The translations under genes were made by a program, and so were the position numbers. Below are positions 31,244 through 39,235 of a stretch of 64,000 nucleotides of DNA, piece after piece; within the stretch, counting starts at the first letter, position 1, and every line of letters begins with the position of its first letter. Source of the DNA: Actinoplanes italicus. GTDB taxonomy: Bacteria > Actinomycetota > Actinomycetes > Mycobacteriales > Micromonosporaceae. The stretch spans positions 124,001-188,000 of the forward strand of contig NZ_PVMZ01000023.1 in NCBI RefSeq assembly GCF_003001815.1, written 5' to 3'. The notes beneath the pieces were generated by a model. That model did no database searches. It was not told where the DNA came from and saw only the letters and a list, made by a program, of their open reading frames with translations.

Positions 31244-32794
31244 CTATCGTTCGGCCAAACCCCAATTCTCGTCGCCGCTGGCAGAGACCGCGCGTACGCG
31301 GGCCCAGTCACGCAGCGCACCGATGCGCTCCGCCTGCGTGACGCTCAACGGGACGATGCTCATCACCGCACGCACCAGATCGTCCCGGCGCAGCGCGCGC
31401 CTCTCGGAGTACGCGTCGAACAGCGCCGCCACGACCGCCTGCTCGATCTCGGCCCCGGTGTAACCGTCGGTCAGCCCGGCCAGTTCGGTCAGCATGTCGT
31501 CGCCGATCGCGAGCTGCGGCGAGCCGGCCGCCCTCGGGTGACGCATCGCACGCCGCAGATGCACCCGCCACACCGCGGTCCGCTCCGCGCGGCTCGGCAG
31601 ATCGACGAAGAACGTCTCGTCGAACCGTCCTTTCCGGAGCAATTCGGACGGCAGGCCCTGGGAGTCGTTGGCGGTCGCGGCCACGAACACCGGCAGGCGT
31701 TTCTCCTGCATCCAGGTCAGGAACGTGCCGAACACCCGGGTACTGGTGCCGGAATCGCCGCCCGAAGCGCCCGCGAAACCCTTCTCGATCTCGTCGATCC
31801 ACAGCACGCACGGCGCCAGGGCCTCCGCGACACGCAGCGTGGTCCGCATGTTGTGCTCACTCGACCCGACCAGGCCGGAGAACACCTTCCCGATGTCGAA
31901 CCGCAGCAGCGGCAGGTTCCAGGCGGCGGCCATCGCCTTCGCGGTCAGCGACTTGCCACATCCCGGCACACCCGTGATCAGCACGCCGCGCGGCGCCGGC
32001 AGGCCGTAGTCGGCGGCGTCCGCCAGCCACGATCCGTTGCGTTTGACCAGCCACGACTTCAGCTTCTCCAGTCCACCGACATCCTCCAGGACGACGTCAG
32101 CCGAAATGAAATCCAGAAGACCCGACTTTCGTACGATCTGACGCTTCACCTCGTGCACGACATCCAGCCCGGTCAGGTCCAGAACGGGACTGTTCACCAT
32201 CGCGCGGGCGAAAGCGTTCTCCGCCTCCCTGACGGTCAGCCCCGCCGCCGCGGCCGCGAACCGTTCCAGACCCGACGCGTCGAGGTCGACCCGCAGACGC
32301 CCGTTCGACCGGATCATGGCGTCCAGCAGAGCTCGCCGCTCGTCCGCTCCCGGCAGCGGGAAATCGACCATCGTGACGTCCTTGGCCAGTTCCACCGGCA
32401 GTTGCGACGTCGGCGACATCAGCACCAGCGTGCGCGGGTGACGGCCGGAGCGGAACGCCTCCGCGATGTCCCGCAGCAGCCGGACCACCTCGGCGTCCTG
32501 GAAGTGCGGGTGCAGGTCACGGAACACGAAGACGGCCGGTTCTTCGAGGCGTTGCACGGCCCGTAGCGCGTCGGTGGCCCGGTTCGTGCCGGAACGGGTC
32601 TCCCCGCCGGGGTTGACCAGGCCGCCGGTGAGCGTCCACGACCACACCGGCCGCGCGATGCGCACCAGGTCGGTGTGCCCGGCGACCGCGCCGATGCGGT
32701 GCAGGGCGCGCTGCTCCTCATACGTCTCCAGGTGCAGCAGCGGGAAGCGCGCCTTCAGCAGCTGGGCGAACGTCTCCGCGAACGGCCTGTCCAT
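31244..32794 (-). CDS. Ycf46-like AAA+ ATPase
   Basis: A 516-residue ATPase, first gene of the operon. Residues 1-235 are a degenerate AAA-like N-domain typical of Ycf46 (LKARFPLLHLETYEEQRAL, then FVFRDLHPHFQDAEVVRLL). Residues 240-500 form an active AAA+ core: Walker A GVPGCGKS (about 273-280), the pore-type segment KVFSGLVGSSEHNMR, Walker B VLWIDEIEK, sensor/arginine-finger region ATANDSQGLPSELLRKGRFDE. I prefer ATG 32794, 8 bp after GGAGGAG, over a GTG at 32800. Ycf46 is implicated in CO2-uptake or photosynthesis regulation in cyanobacteria; here the organism is not phototrophic by any sign in the window. Confidence 0.9.
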   Translation of the reverse strand: MDRPFAETFAQLLKARFPLLHLETYEEQRALHRIGAVAGHTDLVRIARPVWSWTLTGGLVNPGGETRSGTNRATDALRAVQRLEEPAVFVFRDLHPHFQDAEVVRLLRDIAEAFRSGRHPRTLVLMSPTSQLPVELAKDVTMVDFPLPGADERRALLDAMIRSNGRLRVDLDASGLERFAAAAAGLTVREAENAFARAMVNSPVLDLTGLDVVHEVKRQIVRKSGLLDFISADVVLEDVGGLEKLKSWLVKRNGSWLADAADYGLPAPRGVLITGVPGCGKSLTAKAMAAAWNLPLLRFDIGKVFSGLVGSSEHNMRTTLRVAEALAPCVLWIDEIEKGFAGASGGDSGTSTRVFGTFLTWMQEKRLPVFVAATANDSQGLPSELLRKGRFDETFFVDLPSRAERTAVWRVHLRRAMRHPRAAGSPQLAIGDDMLTELAGLTDGYTGAEIEQAVVAALFDAYSERRALRRDDLVRAVMSIVPLSVTQAERIGALRDWARVRAVSASGDENWGLAER

Positions 32795-32815
32795 CGCCAC
32801 GGCTCCTCCTCCAGG

Positions 32816-34420
32816 TCAGCTGGCGGTTCCGGTTCCGCGGATCGGTTGTACGGCCGGGGCGGTGCGTTGCAGGACCACGAGGCGTTTGGACGGGCTGACG
32901 TAGATCTGGCGGAAACCCATCTGGTCGAGCTGCGTCTTGATCTGCGGAAGTTCCTTGCGGCCGATCGGGCAGCTCGGGTTCCAGTTGTCGATGATCGCCC
33001 AGTCGCCGGAGTCGACATTGGAGCCGATCAGGGTGACCTCGTTCGTCGGGAGCAGTGGGATGAGCAGGTTGTTCGTGGCCCGTACCGTCACGCCTCCGGG
33101 AATGAGGGAGAGGGCCTCAGGCGCCTCGCCGACGATGCCCACGTTGTTGAACTCCGGCGCCGTGCCCTGGTACCACTGCACGATCTTGTGGTCGCGGGCG
33201 TCCTGGACGGCGAACCAGACGAAGACGGGCGCCGCGATCGCCGCCAGGATCGTGGCGGTCCGCGGGTTCCACCAGGCGCGCTTCGCCGGCGTCTCGACCG
33301 GTTCCCCGTCCGGCTTCTCGTCCGGCTTCTCCTCCGGCTCCGCTGCCGGTCTCCTCGGCGGCAGCTGGGGATCGGGGTCCGGGCCCAGGCCGCGGGCCCG
33401 GTCGACGAGGCTGCCGATGCGCCGGAAACCGTCGGCGGCCGCAGCGAACAGGATCGGCATGAGGGGCATGTCGTAGTACAGGTCCGACGACCACTGCGTG
33501 TCCCGCGACGACAGCATCCGGCTCAGCATGATCGGCACGATCAGCAGGGCGAGCGGCGACGCCAGCGCCGCGAACCCGACCGGGATGAACAGCTGCTGCC
33601 AGGTCTCCACCTTCGCCGGCTGGTCGCTCATCAACCCCAGGATCTCCAAGGGATGGGTGAGCATGTACGGGATGCCCGCGAACAGCCCGTCCGCATGAAG
33701 GCTGGCCTGGTAGTCCTTGGCGTAGGTGAAGCCGCCCGGGTTGAGGTTCGGGATGATGAACTTCAGTGTCACCACGAACCACACGACGCCCCAGCCGATC
33801 AGGAACGCGCCGTGCCGCCACCGCCGGTTGAACAGCGCGTACAGGCCGAGCAGCGCACACATCAGCCCACCGTCCTCCTTGACGGTGACCAGTGCCGCGA
33901 AAAGGATCGTCGCCTGCGTCCACTTCCCGGCGAGCATCCGCTCCAGGCCCCAGGCCAGGAACAGCGCGCCGAACATCACCTCGTGCACGGGGAACGCGAT
34001 GGTGCCGAAGACAGCGTGGCTCGCGAGGTAGGCGAGGAGCATCCCGGAGCCGACGAGGATGCCCCAGCGGCGCCGGAAGATGTGATAGATCGGAATGCCG
34101 GACAGACAGATCAGCACGATTTGGGCGTACACCAGGGTGATCGCCTCGTCGTGGATCCAGACCAGCGGCGCCAGGAGTGCGAACGCGGGGGAGAAGTGGT
34201 CGCCGAGCTGGACGTATCCCTTGATCGGGACCATCGGCCAGCCGCTGCCCGCCCATCCCTGCACAGCCTGGTAGAAGATGCCGAGGTCGCAGGCACCGAC
34301 GGTCAGGGCGTCGTACTGCGCCTTCGCCCACTTCGAGTAGAAGACGATGGCGATCGCCACTATCCACCCGGCGGGGGACAGAAGGGTCCGGATCGCCGCG
34401 TCCCGCACTTTCACCAGCAC
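32816..34420 (-). CDS. DUF2079 polytopic membrane protein
   Basis: A 534-residue protein with about ten hydrophobic helices and the DUF2079 pattern YDALTVGACDLGIFYQAVQGW followed by GDHFSPAFALLAPLVWI, reminiscent of GT-C glycosyltransferase-type membrane enzymes, though activity is unproven. A Pro/Glu-rich linker (about residues 350-380, PEEKPDEKPDGEPVE) separates the last helix and a C-terminal domain. It ends 22 bp upstream of the AAA+ start on the same strand, so it may share a promoter with, or lead, the AAA+ operon. Confidence 0.88.
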   Translation of the reverse strand: MLVKVRDAAIRTLLSPAGWIVAIAIVFYSKWAKAQYDALTVGACDLGIFYQAVQGWAGSGWPMVPIKGYVQLGDHFSPAFALLAPLVWIHDEAITLVYAQIVLICLSGIPIYHIFRRRWGILVGSGMLLAYLASHAVFGTIAFPVHEVMFGALFLAWGLERMLAGKWTQATILFAALVTVKEDGGLMCALLGLYALFNRRWRHGAFLIGWGVVWFVVTLKFIIPNLNPGGFTYAKDYQASLHADGLFAGIPYMLTHPLEILGLMSDQPAKVETWQQLFIPVGFAALASPLALLIVPIMLSRMLSSRDTQWSSDLYYDMPLMPILFAAAADGFRRIGSLVDRARGLGPDPDPQLPPRRPAAEPEEKPDEKPDGEPVETPAKRAWWNPRTATILAAIAAPVFVWFAVQDARDHKIVQWYQGTAPEFNNVGIVGEAPEALSLIPGGVTVRATNNLLIPLLPTNEVTLIGSNVDSGDWAIIDNWNPSCPIGRKELPQIKTQLDQMGFRQIYVSPSKRLVVLQRTAPAVQPIRGTGTAS

Positions 34421-34494
34421 GGACGCACAACCTAGTCGATCAGCCGGTGGCCTCGCCGCCGGGCCGGGCCGTGCCGGATGACAGACTCTGGGGC

Positions 34495-34863
34495 ATGGGC
34501 CTGTTCACGCTGCAGGAGGCCCGCGCCGAACTGGCCCGCCTCCGCCCGACCATCGCCGAGATCATCACGCTGCGGGCCGACATGGTGGAACTCTCCGCCG
34601 CCCTCGTCCCCGGCGGTGCACCGACCGACCTGGGTGGCCTGCCCGAGCGTAAAGCCGTCGAGGCCCGCCTCAACGAGCTGATGACCACCGTCCAGGAGAC
34701 CGGCGCCGAGCTCAAGGGCATGGCCCCGCTGCTGCTCGACTTCCCGGCCACCCTCGACGGCGTCGACGTCCTGCTCTGCTGGCTCGAGGGCGACGCCGAC
34801 ATCACCTGGTACCACCGCGCCGACCTGGGCTTCGCCGGCCGCCGGCCACTTCAGGAGCCGTGA
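34495..34863 (+). CDS. DUF2203-family protein
   Basis: A 122-residue soluble protein: MGLFTLQEARAELARLRPTIAEI at the start, ELKGMAPLLLDFPATLDG in the middle and LCWLEGDADITWYHRADLGFAGRRPL at the end, the DUF2203 signature (often near GNAT or metal-homeostasis genes). Function unknown. ATG at 34495; TGA overlaps the next gene's ATG (TGATG), so it is coupled to the GNAT gene. Confidence 0.92.
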   Translation: MGLFTLQEARAELARLRPTIAEIITLRADMVELSAALVPGGAPTDLGGLPERKAVEARLNELMTTVQETGAELKGMAPLLLDFPATLDGVDVLLCWLEGDADITWYHRADLGFAGRRPLQEP

Positions 34864-35420
34864 TGCCGCTTCCGTACGCCGACGCCGTGATCACACCCGG
34901 GCTACGCTTCCGTACCCTCACCGAGACGGACGCGCCGCTGCTGGTGGAGGCCACCGCCACGGAGACCGCCCCGGCCCTGTGGGGCCCGAATCCGCCCGGG
35001 CCCTACACCCTCGCCGACGCCGCTACCGCCCTGCGGGAATGGTCGGACGAACAGGTCTCGTTCGGCCTGCTCGACGGCGACCGGTTGCTGGCCACGTTCG
35101 GCCTGATGGCCGAGGCCGAGATCTGCTACTGGACACCGCCCCCGCACCGCGGCAACGGCTACGCGGTCACCGGCCTGCGTTTCCTGGCCCGCTGGAGTCT
35201 CGAACAGGCCGGACTCGGGCGAACCTGGCTGGAGATACAACCGGGCAACGAGCCGTCCCTGCGGGTCGCGGAACGCGCCGGCTTCCGCTTCGACCATCTG
35301 GCCGCCGGCCACTGTCCCATCTGGGAGGACGGCCGTCTCACCGGCGCCCGCCACGATTGCCTGATCTACGTGTCCTCCGGCTCTCGGACGACCAGCAGTC
35401 CCGGCGCGGAGCCGTACTGA
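34863..35420 (+). CDS. GNAT-family acetyltransferase
   Basis: A 185-residue GNAT protein, RimJ/RimL-like. LRFRTLTETDAPLLVEAT opens the fold; the acetyl-CoA loop is PPPHRGNGYAVTGLRF (about residues 95-110) and LEIQPGNEPSLRVAERAGFRFD the last motif. Ligand unknown. Starts at ATG 34863 overlapping the DUF2203 stop (GTG at 34860 is also possible). Confidence 0.9.
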   Translation: MPLPYADAVITPGLRFRTLTETDAPLLVEATATETAPALWGPNPPGPYTLADAATALREWSDEQVSFGLLDGDRLLATFGLMAEAEICYWTPPPHRGNGYAVTGLRFLARWSLEQAGLGRTWLEIQPGNEPSLRVAERAGFRFDHLAAGHCPIWEDGRLTGARHDCLIYVSSGSRTTSSPGAEPY

Positions 35421-35528
35421 GCGATGTGCTGCAACGGCCCGGCGACGGCCGGGTCTGTCCAGCCGCCGGCGCACACCACCCGCCCGGCGGGTGCGCGGCC
35501 GTCCGGATCGCGTTCGGGTTCGGGTTCG

Positions 35529-35702
35529 TCACCGTGTGTTCGGCGCCGTGTCGTCGGCCCGGCGCCCGAGGAGCAGGCCGAGGGCGAGCATGCCGAGTCC
35601 GAGGGCCAGGGCCAGGGCCAGCCCAGCCACGCCGTGCGGTGGCAAACGGATGAACTTGCGGCGGTCAGGGCTGACGCGACAGCGCCGTGCCCAGCCACTC
35701 AC
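35529..35702 (-). CDS. possible small single-span membrane protein
   Basis: A 57-codon frame begins with GTG at 35702, overlapping the SDR stop by 38 bp. It has a basic N-terminus (SGWARRCRVSPDRRKFIRLPP), one clear hydrophobic helix (VAGLALALALGLGMLALGLLL) and a short basic-acidic tail. Composition and topology look like a real small membrane protein, but there is no strong Shine-Dalgarno and I do not recognise it. TTG at 35645 is a shorter alternative. The remaining gap up to the GNAT stop (35421-35528) shows nothing. Confidence 0.35.
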   Translation of the reverse strand: MSGWARRCRVSPDRRKFIRLPPHGVAGLALALALGLGMLALGLLLGRRADDTAPNTR

Positions 35703-36609
35703 CGAGGCGGCGGCGGGCGCCTCCCCGCCGATAGCCGCCGTGTACCTCGCCGGTGGCCGGGGCGGCGAACAGCGACCCCGGGCCGGGGGGTGCGGCGGCC
35801 GGGCCGGTCACGAACCGCGCACTCCACCAGCCGACCACGTTCTCGGTGGCGGCGGGCGCGATGCGATGGGCGACCAGTCCCAGGTGCGACACCACACCGG
35901 CGGTGGCCTGACGGCGTGGACGCCGGGCGACTGAGAGGATCTTGGCGGCCAGACGTTCGGGCGCGTACGCGGGCGGGATGGCTCGTAACCGCCGGCCGGA
36001 GTGGTTGGCGGCGCGCTGGAAGAACGGCGTGTCGACGGGGCCGGGCAGCACCAGGCCGACCTGGATCCGCGGCTCCCGGGCGACCGCCCGTTGCAGGTTC
36101 AGCGCCAGTCCCCGTACCGCGAACTTGCTCATCGAGTAGAGCGGCACCATCGGGTTGGGGAACAGGGACAACAAGCTTCCGACGAAGACGACTGTCCCGT
36201 GGCCCTGCTTCCGGAAGGTGGTCAGCGCAGCCCGGGCGCACAGCGTGGTGCCGAGCACGTTGGTGTCGATGAGGCGGCGGATCTCGTCCACGGTCTCGGA
36301 GCCCAGCTGCCCGGCGATCCCGACGGCCGCCGCCTCGATCCAGACGTCGATGCGCCCGAACCGCTGGACCGCCGAGTCGGCCAGCCGCTCGACCGCCTCC
36401 GGATCGGCGATGTCGGTCGGTACGACCAGCACCTTCGCGCCCTTGGCCGAACAGTCGATCTCCACCTCGGCGAGCGCCTCCGCGCCGCGGGAGGCGAGGA
36501 CCAGCGAGGCCCCTTCGGCGGCGAAGGCCAGCGCGGTGGCGCGGCCGATCCCGCTGGATGCACCCGTGACCACGACCACGGAGTCACGGAAGCTTGCGTG
36601 CCGGACCAT
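35665..36609 (-). CDS. short-chain dehydrogenase/reductase with C-terminal extension
   Basis: A 314-residue SDR. TGASSGIGRATALAFAAEGASLVLASRG binds the cofactor; the Arg after the second strand favours NADP. The catalytic set is Ser in FVGSLLSLFPNPM, then YSMSKFAVRG with Tyr and Lys. LVLPGPVDTPFF is the usual post-catalytic strand. About 70 residues beyond the core (from residue 240) are basic and Pro/Gly-rich. ATG at 36609 has GGGAGG 5 bp upstream, sitting in the arm of a hairpin (36611-36642). Confidence 0.93.
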   Translation of the reverse strand: MVRHASFRDSVVVVTGASSGIGRATALAFAAEGASLVLASRGAEALAEVEIDCSAKGAKVLVVPTDIADPEAVERLADSAVQRFGRIDVWIEAAAVGIAGQLGSETVDEIRRLIDTNVLGTTLCARAALTTFRKQGHGTVVFVGSLLSLFPNPMVPLYSMSKFAVRGLALNLQRAVAREPRIQVGLVLPGPVDTPFFQRAANHSGRRLRAIPPAYAPERLAAKILSVARRPRRQATAGVVSHLGLVAHRIAPAATENVVGWWSARFVTGPAAAPPGPGSLFAAPATGEVHGGYRRGGARRRLGEWLGTALSRQP

Positions 36610-36610
36610 C

Positions 36611-36642
36611 AGACCTCCCACGAAGCGGCTCGTGACAGGTCT
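36611..36642. promoter_or_regulatory. nested hairpin covering the SDR ribosome binding site
   Basis: Arms AGACCT (36611-36616) and AGGTCT (36637-36642) share a centre with CACGA (36619-36623) and TCGTG (36630-36634). On the minus strand the right arm contains the GGGAGG of the SDR gene, and the hairpin starts 18 bp after the stop of the NADAR gene upstream. It could be that gene's terminator, an operator, or an RBS-sequestering element. Confidence 0.5.
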
Positions 36643-36659
36643 ACCCACCGTCGCGGCGA

Positions 36660-37784
36660 TCACTCCCCGGGCAGGGGGATCCCCGTCTCGCGGGCCGCCA
36701 GTTCGGAACGGACGACCTCCAGCAGCCGTCCGATCCAGTTGCTGCCGTGCTTGCCGGGGGACGTCCAGTAACCCGACCCGAGCGTGGCGCAGAGGATGCG
36801 TGCGTCGCCGGTGGCGAGCAGGGTGCGCGCCATGTCCGGATGCTGCTCGAACTTCGCCCGCATCAGCCGTGTCATGACCGCGAGGCGGGCGGCGGGCCAG
36901 CCGGGGCGGCGCGGTGCCTGCTCGGCGAGTTCGACGACGTCGTACGTGTCCGCGGCCGCCGCGATACGGTCGTGCCACGCGGGGTCGCCGGTGGACAGGG
37001 CCCAGTAGGCGTGGGTGACGGTCGGATATGTTCTGCCGTCCACGGTGATGCTCGCCGGGTAGCCGTTCTGCAGGACGCCGTTCTCCGGATGGTCCTGCCG
37101 GCCGGTGTAGATGGTCAGCGACGCCGTTTCGGGGTGGTCCGGACCGTCGGCCGGGATCCGTGTGATCGCCTGGACCCGGTGGGTCTCCATGTCACGGAAG
37201 TACGCGACGGCCTCCGCGTGCATCTCCGCGGTGGCGATCTCGTCGTCGTAGTGGTCCTCGACGAGGTCACCGATCGCCGTCGCGAGGACCTTCAGCGGCC
37301 AGTCGCGGTTGTCCATGTCGCCGAGGGCGTAGACGCGCAGGTGCCCGGGGATGGCCAGGTAACCCTCGCGGACGCGCAGCCGGTTCTCCTCGGTGCTGTC
37401 GGCCAGATAGGCCCGCACGGCCTCCATGCAGCGGCCGGTCGAGTCGGGCCGGTCGTTGAGCCGGTCGATCTCGTCGGCGACCTCGGCCAGCAGCATCTCC
37501 GCGTCCATCGCGGAGGTGGCCTCGGCGAACCGCCACCGGGCGACGTGGTGTGCCGACGCCCAGGCGCCGTCCTGCAGGCTGGTGGCCACCCGGCCCGAGG
37601 AGAGCAGCTGCGCCAGCCCTCGGAGGTCGGTGAGCCCGCCGGTACCGGTGTCGATGGCCCCGTCGGCGTAGACGACCAGGTCGGCGAGGTAGTAGTTGTC
37701 CCCGTTGCGGACGAAGACGTGCCGCCAGGTGCCGTCGACCTGCCGGCCGTCGGCGTCGCGGTAGGCACGGCGCGATCGTGTCAC
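36660..37784 (-). CDS. NADAR-domain protein with N-terminal extension
   Basis: A 374-residue protein. Residues about 235-355 are a NADAR domain: NGYPASITVDGRTYPTVTHAYWAL, then RLMRAKFEQHPDMARTLLATGDARI and GSGYWTSPGKHGSNWIGRLL. NADAR proteins act on ADP-ribosyl groups (ADP-ribosyl-guanine or riboflavin intermediates), and some counter DarT-like DNA ADP-ribosyl-transferases. The ~230-residue N-terminal region (GTWRHVFVRNGDNYYLADLVVY, then RCMEAVRAYLADSTEENRL) is unfamiliar. No ADP-ribosyl-transferase toxin is adjacent. GTG start. Confidence 0.82.
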   Translation of the reverse strand: MTRSRRAYRDADGRQVDGTWRHVFVRNGDNYYLADLVVYADGAIDTGTGGLTDLRGLAQLLSSGRVATSLQDGAWASAHHVARWRFAEATSAMDAEMLLAEVADEIDRLNDRPDSTGRCMEAVRAYLADSTEENRLRVREGYLAIPGHLRVYALGDMDNRDWPLKVLATAIGDLVEDHYDDEIATAEMHAEAVAYFRDMETHRVQAITRIPADGPDHPETASLTIYTGRQDHPENGVLQNGYPASITVDGRTYPTVTHAYWALSTGDPAWHDRIAAAADTYDVVELAEQAPRRPGWPAARLAVMTRLMRAKFEQHPDMARTLLATGDARILCATLGSGYWTSPGKHGSNWIGRLLEVVRSELAARETGIPLPGE

Positions 37785-37810
37785 CGCGGCACGGTACCCC
37801 AGAGTGATCG

Positions 37811-39130
37811 TCAGAACGTCAGCATGTGCTGCTTGAGGCGGCCGGCCGCCGCGCCCTGGCCGGTCGACACCATGGCCCAGCCGTCGCCGAGGGCGGTCAG
37901 CCAGCCACCGCGGCGGGCCAGCTGCTGCCCGGTCCGCGCGTCGAGGATCAGCACGTACGGCCGGTCACCGGTCGCGCCCATCACCGCGACCAGGTCGCCG
38001 CTGACGGCCGACTCCCAGCTGGCCGACGTGCCGGGCAGGCCGGGGTCCGGCACGGTCCACAGTCGCCGGCCGTCGGTCATGTCGAGCAGCGACACGGGGC
38101 CGGTCTCGGCGTTGTCGCGGACCAGCAGGTGCCGGTCGTCGCCGGCGATCGGGACGCCCGGTTCTTCGGTGGTCCAGCGGGTCTTGCCGGTGGTGAAGTC
38201 GGTCAGGGTGGTGCGACCGTCTCGGGTCACCGAGGCCACGTTCGCGCCGGAGCCGAGCATGACGGTTCCGGACCACCCCTCGCTGAGCCGCTTGTGGCAG
38301 GCGTCGTCTGCGCGGCGGCCGCTGTAGACCGCGCCGCTCCAGGCCGGCTCGCCGGTGCGGCCGTCGACCGCTGTCACGGCGACCGTGCAGTCGTCGTCAC
38401 CGCGTGGCGGATCGTGGTCGGTGGCGACCACGATGTCTCCGGCGGCCACCAGGTACCAGGCCCGCGTCTCGACCCGGCCGGAAAGCAGGCGCCCGGTGGC
38501 GGTATCGAGCAGGGCGCCTCCGGAGCCGGTCGCGACCGGCAGGTACGCGGTCGGCGCCGGGGCGAGTGGCCGCCGCCCGCCGATCACGTCGCTCTGCAGG
38601 GAGTAGTCCGGGTTCTTCACCGACCAGAGCGTGGTGCCGTCGGTGACCCGGTGCTTGGCGGTGACGCAGACATCGGCCGGTTCGCGCCGGTCGGGGCACG
38701 AGTCGACGTAGAGCGCGTCGTCACGGGCGACCAGGAGTGCCGGATCCTTCGTCGACCAGGCGACGCTGCCGGTGGACGGGTCGACGACGTCGACCGGGCC
38801 GTTCCGGCCGCTCTGCACCACGGCCATGCCGCCGGCGACCGTGAGGGTGGTGTCCTCGGCGACGTAGGGCAGTTGCCAGCGCCGGGCCCCGTCGGTGGCG
38901 TTCAGGCCGAGCAGCGACTCACCGTCGAGCACCACGGCGGTGCCGGCGACGACCCACGCGTCCCGTGTCCCGTTCCTCGTGTCGATGGTCCAGGCGATCG
39001 TGCCCCCGTCCCCGTCCGGGGCCTTCGGGTCGTCATCGGAGCGGACGCTGAGCGCCATGGCTGCGAGCGAGGCGAGAGAGATGACGACGACGGCCGCCGT
39101 CGCCCACAGGAAAGCTCGTTTCGCCGGCAC
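37811..39130 (-). CDS. membrane-anchored PQQ-like beta-propeller protein
   Basis: A 439-residue protein: a basic start and one hydrophobic helix (ATAAVVVISLASLAAMALSV), then about six repeats of the propeller type (LLGLNATDGARRWQLP, VVDPSTGSVAWST, LLDTATGRLLSG, LTDFTTGKTRWTTEEPGV, LLDMTDGRRLWTVPD, LILDARTGQQLARRG), with Trp at the ends of blades. Likely extracytoplasmic. No enzymatic residues seen; such proteins bind polymers or partner proteins. GTG start at 39130, divergent from the FAD monooxygenase. Confidence 0.87.
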   Translation of the reverse strand: MPAKRAFLWATAAVVVISLASLAAMALSVRSDDDPKAPDGDGGTIAWTIDTRNGTRDAWVVAGTAVVLDGESLLGLNATDGARRWQLPYVAEDTTLTVAGGMAVVQSGRNGPVDVVDPSTGSVAWSTKDPALLVARDDALYVDSCPDRREPADVCVTAKHRVTDGTTLWSVKNPDYSLQSDVIGGRRPLAPAPTAYLPVATGSGGALLDTATGRLLSGRVETRAWYLVAAGDIVVATDHDPPRGDDDCTVAVTAVDGRTGEPAWSGAVYSGRRADDACHKRLSEGWSGTVMLGSGANVASVTRDGRTTLTDFTTGKTRWTTEEPGVPIAGDDRHLLVRDNAETGPVSLLDMTDGRRLWTVPDPGLPGTSASWESAVSGDLVAVMGATGDRPYVLILDARTGQQLARRGGWLTALGDGWAMVSTGQGAAAGRLKQHMLTF

Positions 39131-39235
39131 CGCGCCACCCTATCGTCGGTCGTCGAGTCCTGCGGATCGCAGGCGACAGCGGTACTTTTCGATCAGTCGA
39201 TATCGTCAAGGTTCCTAACTGCCACGGGGGCGTAC

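Noticed and set aside
37826..39235. In-frame extension of the FAD monooxygenase gene across the PQQ-propeller gene
   Set aside because: It is antisense to a well-supported gene; FAD-binding domain begins just after ATG 39236.
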